Shown: positions 1 to 8,576 of the stretch, piece after piece | Position numbering within the stretch: the first letter of the stretch is position 1 | Layout of the letters: every line of letters starts with the position of its first letter | Assembly: GCF_023715145.1 (NCBI RefSeq) | Contig: NZ_JAMBNP010000003.1 | Location: 186,001-250,000, forward strand | Direction: 5' to 3' | DNA length: 64,000 nt | DNA from: Paenibacillus glycanilyticus | GTDB taxonomy: Bacteria; Bacillota; Bacilli; Paenibacillales; Paenibacillaceae | Program-made: the position numbers and the translations under genes | The notes under the pieces: generated by a model | Told to the model about the DNA's origin: nothing | The model's input: only the letters and a program-made list of their open reading frames with translations | The model's database searches: none

Positions 1-234
1 ATCGACGACAGCAAGCAGCTGGCTTATCCGGGACTAAAGGTGTTATTTGACTTGCTTTTCCTGCTCGGTGTAACTTTGCTTATTATTAAGCTTGCCGTGC
101 TTGGACTGAACAAATTGGCAGGCATGGATCTTTCCCTCGGCGATTCATGGGTCTGGAATTTTGGTCCTCTTGTTCTCATGGTTGGCGCGGGGATTGGCTC
201 CGGCATTGTGAAGGAGAAATATAAAAAAGAATAA
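1..234 (+). CDS. C-terminal part of a small membrane protein (5' end outside window)
   Basis: The frame is open from the first base, so the gene probably begins before the window; a GTG at 40 is possible but has no convincing ribosome binding site. The visible 77 residues hold two hydrophobic stretches (roughly residues 15-38 and 50-66, the second containing LVLMVGAGIGSG) and a short lysine-rich tail ending KEKYKKE, which would lie in the cytoplasm by the positive-inside rule. I do not recognise a family. It is followed by a hairpin terminator shared with the convergent DeoR gene. Confidence 0.6.
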   Translation: MDDSKQLAYPGLKVLFDLLFLLGVTLLIIKLAVLGLNKLAGMDLSLGDSWVWNFGPLVLMVGAGIGSGIVKEKYKKE

Positions 235-297
235 ACCAGTGATCCGGAGTTTACCATTATGATACCGATTGAACAAGAAAAAGCATAAAGCTTGGTC

Positions 298-335
298 AAG
301 GAGCCTCCGCAGAGCCTGTCTGCCCGAGGCTCCTT
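298..335. terminator. Bidirectional intrinsic terminator
   Basis: AAGGAGCCTC at 298-307 pairs with GAGGCTCCTT at 326-335, forming a 10-bp perfect stem between convergent genes. It could stop transcription from both the membrane-protein gene (+) and the DeoR gene (-). Confidence 0.75.
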
Positions 336-339
336 ATTG

Positions 340-1119
340 TTACATGGCCCCCGTCACTACCGTTAACGGCATGCCGGCTTTGCGGTAGGATAAGACCTCA
401 TAAGCATCAAGCCGGCTGTCCGTAATAATCTCGTCGAATTCATCAATCCCCGCAAAAATGGCAAGCGAGTTATAGCTGAACTTGGTGGAATCGGCCAGCA
501 GAATGGTTTTCCCCGCAGCTTCCATCGTGGTCTGCCGAACCCCTACGAGATTTGGCGACCAAGCCATGGCCCCTTTGGTCAATGAGACTGCCTCGCAAGT
601 AAGGAATGCGGCGTCAACGGTCATGGCTTTCAGCATTTTCTCCGCGTAAATCCCGTCCAGACTATAGGCCCACTTACTGATTCTTCCGCCTGAGCAATAC
701 ACATCAAAGCTGCCAAACCGCTCTTCGTTAGACAGCATGAGGGCGGTGTGCAGATCGCGGGTAATGATCTTGAGCCCCTTGAACCGCTCCAATTCATCCA
801 CCATAGAGGCCACGGTCGTGCCGGCATCCAGAATAATGCTCATTCCGTCCTGAATATGCTTGACGGCTTCCCTGGCAATCGCCGTCTTCTCCGTTTTATG
901 CTCGTTTGCGCGCTGCTCGTATTTGGCGCCCATGAACCGTTTTACTTTCACGGCTCCGCCGTGGAAACGTTGAATCTTGCCCTCCGACTGTAGGAGATCA
1001 AGATCGCGGCGGATCGTCATCTTGGAGACGTTAAACTGCTCGGCAAGCTCGAGGATCGTTAACTGTGGTTTTGAATCGAGCAGCATCATAATTTCGTGGC
1101 GGCGTGTTCCGATTAGCAT
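340..1119 (-). CDS. DeoR-family transcriptional regulator
   Basis: A 259-residue regulator of the DeoR/GlpR family, normal length. An N-terminal DeoR-type winged helix-turn-helix covers about residues 8-57 (LAEQFNVSKMTIRRDLDLL, then HGGAV), followed by the DeoR C-terminal sensor domain with the EKTAIAREA linker and the phosphate/sugar-pocket motif DAGTT at about 98-102. I chose the ATG at 1119 because GGGAGAGG lies 6 nt upstream; the ATG 24 nt earlier (1143) has no such site. The gene is divergent from the creatininase/ABC operon across a 256-bp AT-rich gap, so it most likely controls that operon and itself. Family members usually sense phosphorylated sugars or other small metabolites; the ligand here is unknown. 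Confidence 0.9.
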   Translation of the reverse strand: MLIGTRRHEIMMLLDSKPQLTILELAEQFNVSKMTIRRDLDLLQSEGKIQRFHGGAVKVKRFMGAKYEQRANEHKTEKTAIAREAVKHIQDGMSIILDAGTTVASMVDELERFKGLKIITRDLHTALMLSNEERFGSFDVYCSGGRISKWAYSLDGIYAEKMLKAMTVDAAFLTCEAVSLTKGAMAWSPNLVGVRQTTMEAAGKTILLADSTKFSYNSLAIFAGIDEFDEIITDSRLDAYEVLSYRKAGMPLTVVTGAM

Positions 1120-1181
1120 ATTTATCCTCTCCCAATAGCTCACTTTTACATTCCATTACATGTTATGTATTTGTTCAATTA

Positions 1182-1276
1182 TGTGAAAATTCTGTATACA
1201 ACCTTTCATTTGTGTGATATAAGGTAAATAAGAGGTTGTTTTGTGTTACTTAGGTGTGACTTTAGTTTACTTAATA
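1182..1276. promoter_or_regulatory. Candidate DeoR operator: direct repeats between divergent promoters
   Basis: The AT-rich gap carries TGTGA at 1182, 1213 and 1255 plus TGTGT at 1242. From 1243 there are three near-tandem copies about 11-12 nt apart (GTGTTACTTAG, GTGTGACTTTAG, TTTACTTAAT). DeoR-type regulators commonly use tandem repeats. The assignment to this regulator is inference. Confidence 0.35.
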
Positions 1277-1375
1277 TTCAGAAAATTTTCTAGTCCCTCG
1301 CAAACTTCCTTGTTTTTAGTTAAATATGTGTCAGTTAAATTAACATCATATTCTATTTGAAGAGGTGAGCGTCTG

Positions 1376-2182
1376 ATGTTCTTTCGTTATCAGGGGGAAG
1401 CTTATGACCGCCGGTTCTTGCCGCGGTTAACGACCAAGGAGATTGCGGCCATGAGCAAGGAGGAGGTATTGCTCGTGCTGCCGGTAGGCGCGGTGGAGCA
1501 GCATGGTCCCCATATGCCCGTCTTCACGGATACGCTTATTGGCGAAGCGATGCTGGCAGCGGCTTTTGAGCATTTGCCGGAGGACGCGCCGGTCTGGCTG
1601 CTGCCCTCCGTGAACTATGGCAAGAGCACCGAGCATGCCGGCCATCCGGGTACCATTACGCTATCGGCCACAACGCTGATGGCGGTGCTGGAGGATATTT
1701 CGTCTTCCCTTGCGAGAAGCGGTTTCCGCAAGCTGCTGCTATTCAACACGCATGGGGGCAACGCGGATCTGCTTGGCATGATGGCGAGGGAAATCCGGAT
1801 AGCAACGGGGCTTGAGGTGTACCGGCTTGATCCGGGTTCGGTTGGCTACAGCGATTCCTTCACGGATGAAGCGGAAAAGGCCTGCGGCATTCATGCCGGA
1901 GACGTGGAGACCTCCCTTGTGATGGCGATGTGTCCGGGCTGGGTAAACGCGGAGCTTGCGCCTCGGGAGATGCCAAGGTTCCCGGATTCCCGTTCCTTCT
2001 CTTTCCGGTCGCGTTCGTTTGCATGGGTAATGAACGATATTTCAAGCAGCGGAGTAGCGGGAGATGCGACCAAAGCAACGGCGGACAGAGGGGACGCGAT
2101 GCTGAAGACGGCGGGGCCGCTCCTGGCGGAAGCTCTTGTGCATATTGCGGCGTTTCATATGGACTCACTGAAAAACGGATAG
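1376..2182 (+). CDS. Creatininase-family amidohydrolase
   Basis: 268 residues, the usual size for creatininase-family (PF02633) metal-dependent hydrolases, which cleave cyclic amides or formamides (creatininase, FAPy deformylase ArfB, MftE-type relatives). Visible family motifs: VGAVEQHGPHMPVFTD at about 38-52 with the metal-binding Glu/His/Asp, NTHGGN at about 124-129, and HAGDVETS at 173-180. The ATG at 1376 follows AGAGGTGAG with normal spacing. It is the first gene of the operon, and the next gene begins 4 nt after its stop. With an N-heterocycle-type importer and two cytosine-deaminase-like enzymes downstream, it probably opens or trims a cyclic amide substrate. The exact substrate cannot be read from sequence. 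Confidence 0.85.
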   Translation: MFFRYQGEAYDRRFLPRLTTKEIAAMSKEEVLLVLPVGAVEQHGPHMPVFTDTLIGEAMLAAAFEHLPEDAPVWLLPSVNYGKSTEHAGHPGTITLSATTLMAVLEDISSSLARSGFRKLLLFNTHGGNADLLGMMAREIRIATGLEVYRLDPGSVGYSDSFTDEAEKACGIHAGDVETSLVMAMCPGWVNAELAPREMPRFPDSRSFSFRSRSFAWVMNDISSSGVAGDATKATADRGDAMLKTAGPLLAEALVHIAAFHMDSLKNG

Positions 2183-2186
2183 GGGG

Positions 2187-2969
2187 ATGATCACCGTGAC
2201 AACGATGACGGGAGCCAAGGAATGGGTAAGGATGGAGCGGTTGTCCAAGGTTTATCCGAACGGAACCGTAGCGGTCAAGGAGGTTGACCTTACCATCCAC
2301 GAAGGAGAATTTCTTTGTTTTGTTGGTCCTTCCGGCTGCGGGAAATCAACGATATTCAAGATGATTACCGGCTTGTCTAATCCAAGCAGCGGCACTTTGG
2401 AGGTTATGGGAGGTGCGGCGAGCGAAGCCCGCAAGCAATCCGATACGGCATTTGTCTTTCAGGATCATACGCTGCTGCCGTGGAACTCGGTCATCGACAA
2501 TGTGACGCTGCCGCTGGCGCTTCGCGGGGTGCCGCGCAAGGAGCGCCAGCGGGAAGCGGAACGCGTGCTCGAGATGGTTGGCCTGAAGGATTACATGCGC
2601 TCCATGCCGCGAGAGCTGTCCGGGGGAATGAAGATGCGTGCATCCATTGCCCGCGCTCTGGTTGCAAGACCTAAGCTGCTGCTCATGGATGAACCGTTTG
2701 GCGCGCTTGACGAGATTACGCGCCAGACGCTTCAGATCGAGCTTCTTGAATTATGGCGGCAGGATCCGGAGATGACGGTGCTGTTCGTCACCCATAACGT
2801 ATTCGAAGCCGTATTTCTGTCGACCCGTATCGCCGTCATGACGCCGCGTCCGGGCAAGGTTTCCGATCTCATTCATGTGCCGGTGCCTTTCCCGCGCGAC
2901 GAGTCATTCCGTACGACCCCGGAATTCGGGCAAATTGTCCGTTCCGTGTCGGAAGCCCTTAAGCATTAG
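2187..2969 (+). CDS. ABC transporter ATP-binding protein, NitT/TauT (SsuB-like) type
   Basis: 260-residue ATPase that powers the importer encoded by this operon. Walker A GPSGCGKST is at about 47-55, Q-loop FQDH near 91, signature LSGGM at 144-148, Walker B LLLMDEP at 164-170, and the switch histidine in VTHN. The residues FVFQDHTLLPW and the FGALDEITR motif are typical of the nitrate/sulfonate/taurine importer class. Two starts are possible: ATG 2187 sits directly against the GGGGG at 2182-2186, while in-frame GTG 2196 lies 9 nt from it and may be the real start. The partner permease is two genes downstream (4341) and the binding lipoprotein at 6805; an oxidoreductase gene is inserted between ATPase and permease. 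Confidence 0.9.
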   Translation: MITVTTMTGAKEWVRMERLSKVYPNGTVAVKEVDLTIHEGEFLCFVGPSGCGKSTIFKMITGLSNPSSGTLEVMGGAASEARKQSDTAFVFQDHTLLPWNSVIDNVTLPLALRGVPRKERQREAERVLEMVGLKDYMRSMPRELSGGMKMRASIARALVARPKLLLMDEPFGALDEITRQTLQIELLELWRQDPEMTVLFVTHNVFEAVFLSTRIAVMTPRPGKVSDLIHVPVPFPRDESFRTTPEFGQIVRSVSEALKH

Positions 2970-2984
2970 AGAGGAGGAGAAACA

Positions 2985-4337
2985 ATGATGAAGGATTGGA
3001 TGGTTGAGATGCAGGCAGCAGTCGGGGAAGAGAAGCTGTTGTCAGACCCCGGACAGGTAGAGAAATTATCCAAGGACTACTACTGGTATTCTCCGGTGTT
3101 GGTCCCGCTGCTTCAGGATAAACGGGCAGAAGCGATTGCCGTTCCCCACTCCGTGGAGGAAGCGGCGCAGGTGCTCGCTTACGCATGGAAGCACCGGGTT
3201 CCGGTAACAACGCGTGGCGCCGGTACCGGCAACTACGGTCAGGCCGTTCCGCTCGAAGGCGGCATTGTTCTTGATCTGAGCAAGCTCGACAAGGTAATAG
3301 AAGTAACCGATACGTATGCGCGCGTGCAGGCTGGAGTACGGCTTGGCGGATTGGAGAAGCTCCTCCGTTCCGAAGGGAAGGAGCTGCGGATTTATCCGAG
3401 CACCTACGTAAAAGCAACGGTTGGCGGCTTCGTGAGCGGCGGCTCGGGCGGAATTGGTTCCATCACCTGGGGTAACCTGTGGGACGGCAACGTGCTGGAG
3501 GCGGTCATTCTAACGGTGGAGGAAACGCCGCGCAGGCTGACTGTCAAAGGCGACGACCTGATTGCTTACATTCATAATTACGGAACGACCGGCGTGCTCG
3601 TGGAAGTGGTCATACCGATTGCGGCAAAAGTAGAATGGACGCAAACCGTTGTCCAGTTCGATGATTTCGAATCCGCAGCACGGTTCTCCCATGCGGTAGC
3701 GCTTGACGAGGCTATCCGCAAGCGGCTTGTTGCGCCCGTTGAATGGCCGATTCCGACCTTCTTCAAGCCAATCGCCTCGAAGCTCGAAGCCGGCTGCAGC
3801 GCCTGTCTGCTGGAGACCGCGCATGGCAGCGAAGAACGGCTTGCGGCGCATGCCGGCGAGCTCGGCGGCCGTATCGGCTATACGATCCCGCCGGAGCAGT
3901 ACCGCAAGGTGATCGGTTTGTCCGATTTTACATGGAACCATACGACGTTATGGGCGCTTAAGACCGACCCGACGCTGACCTACTTGCAGGCTGGCTTTGA
4001 CAAAGACCGATACCTGGATCAGATTGCGCTTATTAAAGAGCAGTTTGGCGAAGAGGTGCTGATGCATCTCGAATTTATCCGCAGCGCGGGCGTTGTTGTT
4101 CCCGCTGCCCTGCCCGTTGTCCGTTACACCACGCATGAACGTCTGTACGAGATTATTGCCTACTTCCGGTCCATTGGCGTCCGGATTAATGATCCTCACA
4201 CCTGGATACTGGAGATGGGAGGACGGGGAGAATGGGATGCAATGGTGAAGGCCAAGCGTGCCAATGATCCCCGGGGACTTCTGAATCCAGGCAAGCTGCA
4301 GACGCCGGTTGAGAGCATTTCGAATCAGGAGGGATAA
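2985..4337 (+). CDS. FAD-binding oxidoreductase, GlcD/glycolate oxidase-like
   Basis: 450 residues, typical of GlcD-type FAD-linked oxidases/dehydrogenases (PCMH FAD-binding fold, FAD_binding_4, with a C-terminal FAD-oxidase C domain). The FAD-binding half includes VTTRGAGTGNYGQAVP at about 73-88, LDLSKLDKV, VQAGVRLG and the glycine-rich VGGFVSGGSGGIGS near 146-159. The C-terminal end NDPRGLLNPGKL is the classic closing motif of the family. AGGAGGAG precedes the ATG pair at 2985/2988. The gene sits within the importer operon, so it probably oxidises the imported compound or a breakdown product. It is a stand-alone subunit: no GlcE or Fe-S GlcF partner is nearby. Confidence 0.85.
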   Translation: MMKDWMVEMQAAVGEEKLLSDPGQVEKLSKDYYWYSPVLVPLLQDKRAEAIAVPHSVEEAAQVLAYAWKHRVPVTTRGAGTGNYGQAVPLEGGIVLDLSKLDKVIEVTDTYARVQAGVRLGGLEKLLRSEGKELRIYPSTYVKATVGGFVSGGSGGIGSITWGNLWDGNVLEAVILTVEETPRRLTVKGDDLIAYIHNYGTTGVLVEVVIPIAAKVEWTQTVVQFDDFESAARFSHAVALDEAIRKRLVAPVEWPIPTFFKPIASKLEAGCSACLLETAHGSEERLAAHAGELGGRIGYTIPPEQYRKVIGLSDFTWNHTTLWALKTDPTLTYLQAGFDKDRYLDQIALIKEQFGEEVLMHLEFIRSAGVVVPAALPVVRYTTHERLYEIIAYFRSIGVRINDPHTWILEMGGRGEWDAMVKAKRANDPRGLLNPGKLQTPVESISNQEG

Positions 4338-4340
4338 GCG

Positions 4341-5216
4341 ATGCGAGAGGAGACTATGACTAGCCCGGATTTATCGTTTGGGACGTCGGCAGGGGAGAAC
4401 AAAGCCGCAAAGCTAAGCCATTCATTGCTGAGAAAAGGTTGGAAAAGATTTGGTCCGCCGTCCGTCGCCTTCATTCTGTTCATCGGCGGCTGGGAGCTGT
4501 TCTGCCGGATATCCGGCCTGAAGCCTTATTTGCTGCCTAAGCCTTCGGATATCGTGATGGCCGCATCGGAGAATGCTTCGAATCTGTGGGTATCGGTCTA
4601 CACCACGATCACGGAGGCTGTGCTTGGATTCCTGCTCAGCATTATTCTGGGCGTCGGCTTTGCCGTCCTGCTTGCCAGCTCCAAGCTCATTGAACGAAGC
4701 ATTTACCCTTATGCCATCATTATGCAGACCATTCCGATTGTCGCCATTGCGCCCATTATTGTGATCTGGTTTGGCGCGGGCATGAACGCCATCATCATTA
4801 TCGCTTTCCTCATCGGATTTTTCCCGATGCTGTCCAACACCCTAATCGGCCTGAACTCGACCGACCACAACATGAAGAACCTCTTCTATCTTTACAACGC
4901 TTCTCCATTGCAGACCATGCTCCGGCTCCGTATTCCGGCCGCGCTGCCTTATATCGTGGCAGGCCTCAAAATTTCTTGTACGCTCGCCGTAATCGGCGCC
5001 ATCGTTGGCGAGTATATCGCGGGCATCGGCGGAGGCAATGGCGGACTTGGTTATGCCATTACCGTGGCATCTTCCCGCCTGCAAACCGCCTATCTGTTTG
5101 CTTGCGGCTTATCCGCCTCGTTGCTTGGCATTGCCTTCTTCCTGCTCGTTAATGCCTTCTCCAAGTGGCTGCTCAGCTCCTGGCATGAATCCGAGATGAA
5201 ATCTTCCGAGGGCTAA
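4341..5216 (+). CDS. ABC transporter permease, NitT/TauT type
   Basis: 291-residue membrane permease of the BPD_transp_1 family. About six hydrophobic segments follow a roughly 35-residue hydrophilic N-terminus. The coupling (EAA-like) loop reads LYNASPLQTMLRLRIPAALPY at about 192-212, with the typical IVGEYIAG segment afterwards. SD GGAGGG lies 6 nt before ATG 4341; a second in-frame ATG at 4356 with GAGAGGAG upstream is an alternative start. It forms an importer with the ATPase at 2187 and the lipoprotein at 6805. The HMP/pyrimidine-, nitrate- and sulfonate-type permeases share this architecture, so the ligand cannot be assigned from this subunit. Confidence 0.88.
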   Translation: MREETMTSPDLSFGTSAGENKAAKLSHSLLRKGWKRFGPPSVAFILFIGGWELFCRISGLKPYLLPKPSDIVMAASENASNLWVSVYTTITEAVLGFLLSIILGVGFAVLLASSKLIERSIYPYAIIMQTIPIVAIAPIIVIWFGAGMNAIIIIAFLIGFFPMLSNTLIGLNSTDHNMKNLFYLYNASPLQTMLRLRIPAALPYIVAGLKISCTLAVIGAIVGEYIAGIGGGNGGLGYAITVASSRLQTAYLFACGLSASLLGIAFFLLVNAFSKWLLSSWHESEMKSSEG

Positions 5217-5257
5217 CAAATACCGCCATAACCAATGGTGTTTTAGGAGGGATGAGC

Positions 5258-6583
5258 TTGCAGACCGAAATGCTCGAAATGATTAACGTCAAGCTTCCGC
5301 TTGAACAATGCAGTGATCTCTTCACGGTAAAAGCACGGGGAGGACGCTGGACGGCCGTCGACCGCCAGGAGGGGGTTATCTTCTCCTCGGAGCATCTCCC
5401 CATCCAGGCTCTATCCTTCGACGAGCTGAAGACAACGGTATTGCTGAACCTGGAAGGGAAGGTTATGCTGCCGGGTTTTGTAGACGCCCATATGCATCTC
5501 GACAAAGCTTATTCGCTGCCCTTTGTACGCAACAAGTCCGGAACGCTGCTTGAAGCGATCGAGAATTACCGCGCCGTGTCGCCGGCCTTTACTAAAGAAA
5601 TCATCCGGGACCGTATCGTGAAGGCGGCGCTGAGCTCAGCCTCCTTCGGGTCGGCTGTCCTGCGAAGCCATCTCGATGTCCCGGTTCATCTCGGCCGCGA
5701 TATCGCGATGCGGACAATCGAGGCGGCGCTTGAAGCGCGGGAGATGGTTGGCGGAATGGTTGATATTCAATATTTCCCGATGTTCTTCTACGATCCCGCT
5801 TATGAACGCGAGCTCACGGAATTCGCTTTCGAGACGCTTCTCATGGGCATCGACGGGGTAGGAGGCGCGCCGCATCTGTCGCCCAATCCGGAGACGAATA
5901 TCGGTTGGGCGTTCAGGCTGGCGCAGAGATTCGACAAACCGATTGACCTTCATTCGGATGAATCGGATAATCCGGACACCAAGACGATCGATATTTACTG
6001 CGATTATGTGAAGGCGGGCGGATACGGCGGCCGGGCAACGGCGGGCCATCTCTGCTCCTTGTCGGCCATGGAGCATGGCGAAGCGGAGCGCTTAATTGCG
6101 AAAATGGCGGATGCGGGCGTAGCGGCGGTTACCCTGCCGGCGGTTAATCTCTATTTGCAGGGGCGCGGCGACCGGGGCAATGTGCGGCGCGGCGTCACCC
6201 GCGTCCGCGAGCTGACGGAGGGAGGAGTGCCGATTGCCGCGGCCTCGGACAATATCCAGGATCCGTTTCATCCGTTTGGCAGAGGGGATCTGCTGCAGAT
6301 TGGACTGATGACCGCTTATGCAGCCCACCTGGCGAAGGAAGAGGATATCGTAACGGTGCTGCGCATGCTGACCTCCAATCCGGCGACGATCACGGGCGTC
6401 AAGCAATACGGAATTGCGGCGGGGAATCCGGCCAGCTTTGTTGTTCTGGATGCACGCTTGGAGGAGGAGCTGTTCCAGGAGCTGCCTTCCTCCAGATGGG
6501 TCTATAACAAGTCGAAGTGGACGTTTGCCTCCAAGCTTAGCCGTTTCGGGCTGGAGCCTAGTCTCTCGGGCTCGCCCGCATAG
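5258..6583 (+). CDS. Amidohydrolase, cytosine deaminase (CodA)-like family
   Basis: 441-residue metal-dependent amidohydrolase. Visible active-site stations correspond to CodA: GFVDAHMHLDKAYSLP (the HxH metal pair, about residue 75-80), the SGTLLEAIE segment, DLHSDESDNPD (metal His and catalytic Glu), AGHLCS, and ASDNIQDPFHPFG with the late metal-binding Asp. I chose TTG 5258 because AGGAGGG ends at 5251, giving a 6-nt spacer, while the ATG at 5252 touches the SD. The enzyme would deaminate or hydrolyse a heterocyclic amine/amide. It is more divergent from CodA than the second copy at 8573, so the two probably act on successive or different substrates. Confidence 0.82.
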   Translation: MQTEMLEMINVKLPLEQCSDLFTVKARGGRWTAVDRQEGVIFSSEHLPIQALSFDELKTTVLLNLEGKVMLPGFVDAHMHLDKAYSLPFVRNKSGTLLEAIENYRAVSPAFTKEIIRDRIVKAALSSASFGSAVLRSHLDVPVHLGRDIAMRTIEAALEAREMVGGMVDIQYFPMFFYDPAYERELTEFAFETLLMGIDGVGGAPHLSPNPETNIGWAFRLAQRFDKPIDLHSDESDNPDTKTIDIYCDYVKAGGYGGRATAGHLCSLSAMEHGEAERLIAKMADAGVAAVTLPAVNLYLQGRGDRGNVRRGVTRVRELTEGGVPIAAASDNIQDPFHPFGRGDLLQIGLMTAYAAHLAKEEDIVTVLRMLTSNPATITGVKQYGIAAGNPASFVVLDARLEEELFQELPSSRWVYNKSKWTFASKLSRFGLEPSLSGSPA

Positions 6584-6804
6584 CTCAAAGATGACTTAAA
6601 GGTTGATGTTTGTCCGCTTCAATAGGGATGCGCATATAGAGGAGAAGAGAAAAATCTTATGCTTTCGATGTAAGAATCATCGCGAACAGCCATCCGCCTG
6701 TTTGGGTGAAAATTCGTTAAGCACATGCTTATGAAGTGAAAATGATCACAGTCGGCCTTGATTAGACCAATTGTGTGACCATTTTTTTAAGGGGGAAGAG
6801 AAGC
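6584..6804. other. 221-bp gap inside the catabolic operon
   Basis: Longest gap in the operon. It holds no credible ORF, no strong terminator hairpin and no promoter I can defend. It separates the enzyme/importer genes from the binding-protein gene, so a second promoter or mRNA processing site is possible but not demonstrated. Confidence 0.4.
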
Positions 6805-7794
6805 ATGCTGGGATCAAAGAAAACATTAGGTGGAATGACGGTAATTCTTGCCGCGGCGCTTACGCTGTCCGCTTGCGGCGACAGCAAATCATCCGGAGAC
6901 TCGAAGGAGCTGACCAAGGTCAGCCAGGTAACCAACTGGTTCGCGGAGCCTGAGCATGGCGGGCAATATGCCGCGCTGGACAAAGGCTTCTACAAGGATG
7001 CGGGTCTCGACATGACGATTCAATCGGGTGGTCCGGGCATCTCTTCCACCCAGATCGTAGCCGGCGGCAAAGCGGAGTTTGGCATGGGGCAGGCCGACGA
7101 AATCCTGCTGGCGCGCCAGAACGGCATTCCGCTGGTGGCGATTGCGGCGACCTTCCAGAAGAATCCGCAGGGCATCATGTTCCACAAGGGGCAATACAAG
7201 GACATTACGGAGCTGAACGGCAACAAAATTTTTGTCGGCAGCGGCGTGGTGTTCTGGGAGTACTTAAAGAAAGCCTATAGTCTCGATAAAGTGACGGAGA
7301 TGAAATATACCGGCTCGCTGGCTAACTTTGTAGCGGATCCGAAGGCCGCCACGCAGATCTACATTACCTCCGAGCCTTTCTCCATGCAGCAGGAGGGCGT
7401 TGACGTCGATTACTTCCTGAACTATGACCTTGGCTACAAGCAATACGGCAACGTGCTTTATACAACCGAAGACTTCCTGAAGAAGCATCCGGATACGGTA
7501 AAAGCCTATGTGGAAGCATCCGTTAAAGGCTGGGACTACTATAAAGATCATTCCGAAGAGATTAATAAAGTGATGCAGGAGAAAAACCCGGATCTCAAGC
7601 TGGAAGCGATGGCGTATGGCGCGAGGGCGCAGGAGCCGCTCGTCTACGGCGGAGATGCGGAAACCAACGGCGTCGGTTACATGAGCAAGGATATCTGGTC
7701 CGGCCTGCAGGCGCAGCTGGTGGATATGGGGCTTCTGAAAGAGGCCGAGCCGATTGAAGATGTATTTACGAACGAGTATTTGCCGGGCAAATAA
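6805..7794 (+). CDS. ABC transporter substrate-binding lipoprotein, NMT1/THI5-like
   Basis: 329-residue lipoprotein that delivers substrate to the importer. A signal peptide with lipobox LSAC places Cys near residue 24. The mature region begins with the NMT1/THI5-like signature (NWFAEPEHGGQYAALDKGFY, then AGLDMTIQSGGPG), and AGGKAEFGMGQADE fits the usual loop that follows. ATG 6805 is preferred: GGGGGAAGAG lies upstream, while the in-frame GTG at 6775 has none. Members of this class bind pyrimidines (HMP, formylaminopyrimidine), riboflavin, nitrate or sulfonates. With deaminase neighbours, a pyrimidine-like or other N-heterocyclic ligand is the best guess. Confidence 0.87.
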   Translation: MLGSKKTLGGMTVILAAALTLSACGDSKSSGDSKELTKVSQVTNWFAEPEHGGQYAALDKGFYKDAGLDMTIQSGGPGISSTQIVAGGKAEFGMGQADEILLARQNGIPLVAIAATFQKNPQGIMFHKGQYKDITELNGNKIFVGSGVVFWEYLKKAYSLDKVTEMKYTGSLANFVADPKAATQIYITSEPFSMQQEGVDVDYFLNYDLGYKQYGNVLYTTEDFLKKHPDTVKAYVEASVKGWDYYKDHSEEINKVMQEKNPDLKLEAMAYGARAQEPLVYGGDAETNGVGYMSKDIWSGLQAQLVDMGLLKEAEPIEDVFTNEYLPGK

Positions 7795-7880
7795 CGAGAA
7801 CAGATGACGGAGCCGCCGCATGCGGGCATGCGCGGCTCCGGTTTCTATCAAGGCGGCAATACGCTTGAGGAGAGATGGCA

Positions 7881-8576
7881 ATGGCCAATGTGCTCGTTAT
7901 TTACTTCAGCGCATACGGACATATTCACAAGATGGCAGAGGCCGCCGCGCAAGGAGCGGAGCAAGAAGGGCATACCGCTAGGCTTGTACGCATTCCGGAG
8001 TTTCGCCATTCCGATAACATCACCGCGATGCTGGATCATCCAAGCCGCAGGCGGAGCGCGGAGGACAGCCAGCTGTCAGGAACCTTCCGGGTTGGAGCGC
8101 GGTGGGAGAAATATGAAGCCGCGCAGGCTGAGCAGCAGAACATGCCGGAAGCAACGGCCGATGATCTCCGCTGGGCGGACGGGATCGTATGGGGATTTCC
8201 GACCTATTACGGCTCGATGCCGGCGCAGGTTAAGTCCTTCCTTGACCTGTCGGGCAGCCTATGCGCAAGCGGGGAGCTGGAAGGGAAGCCGACCGGCGTG
8301 ATGACAAGCGCCGGGTCCATTCATACGGGTCATGAAGCGACCATCCTGACGTCGATCATACCGCTGCTTCATTTCGGAATGGTGTATGTCGGCTTGCCGT
8401 ATTCGCAAAACCCGGAATATTTGACCGCGGACGCCATTGGCGGTTCCCCTTACGGGCCGTCTACATTGGCAGGTCCGGACAGCGGAAGAACGCCGGATGA
8501 GCGCGAGCTTCGGATGGCCGGCAGACTTGGAGCGAGGGTGGCGAGATTTGCCGAAGCAACCAAAGGCATAAAATGA
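7881..8576 (+). CDS. Flavodoxin-fold NAD(P)H:quinone oxidoreductase, WrbA-like
   Basis: 231 residues. The N-terminal flavodoxin beta strand and FMN phosphate loop are visible as VLVIYFSAYGHIHKMAEA. The FMN-binding GFPTYYGSMPAQVKSFLD and the later SAGSIHTGHEATILT and GLPYSQ segments follow the WrbA pattern. ATG 7881 has GAGGAGAG ending 6 nt upstream; the ATG at 7875 abuts the SD and is less likely. It would supply or dispose of reducing equivalents with FMN. The stop codon overlaps the start of the next gene (ATGA), so translation is coupled to the CodA-like enzyme. Confidence 0.85.
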   Translation: MANVLVIYFSAYGHIHKMAEAAAQGAEQEGHTARLVRIPEFRHSDNITAMLDHPSRRRSAEDSQLSGTFRVGARWEKYEAAQAEQQNMPEATADDLRWADGIVWGFPTYYGSMPAQVKSFLDLSGSLCASGELEGKPTGVMTSAGSIHTGHEATILTSIIPLLHFGMVYVGLPYSQNPEYLTADAIGGSPYGPSTLAGPDSGRTPDERELRMAGRLGARVARFAEATKGIK

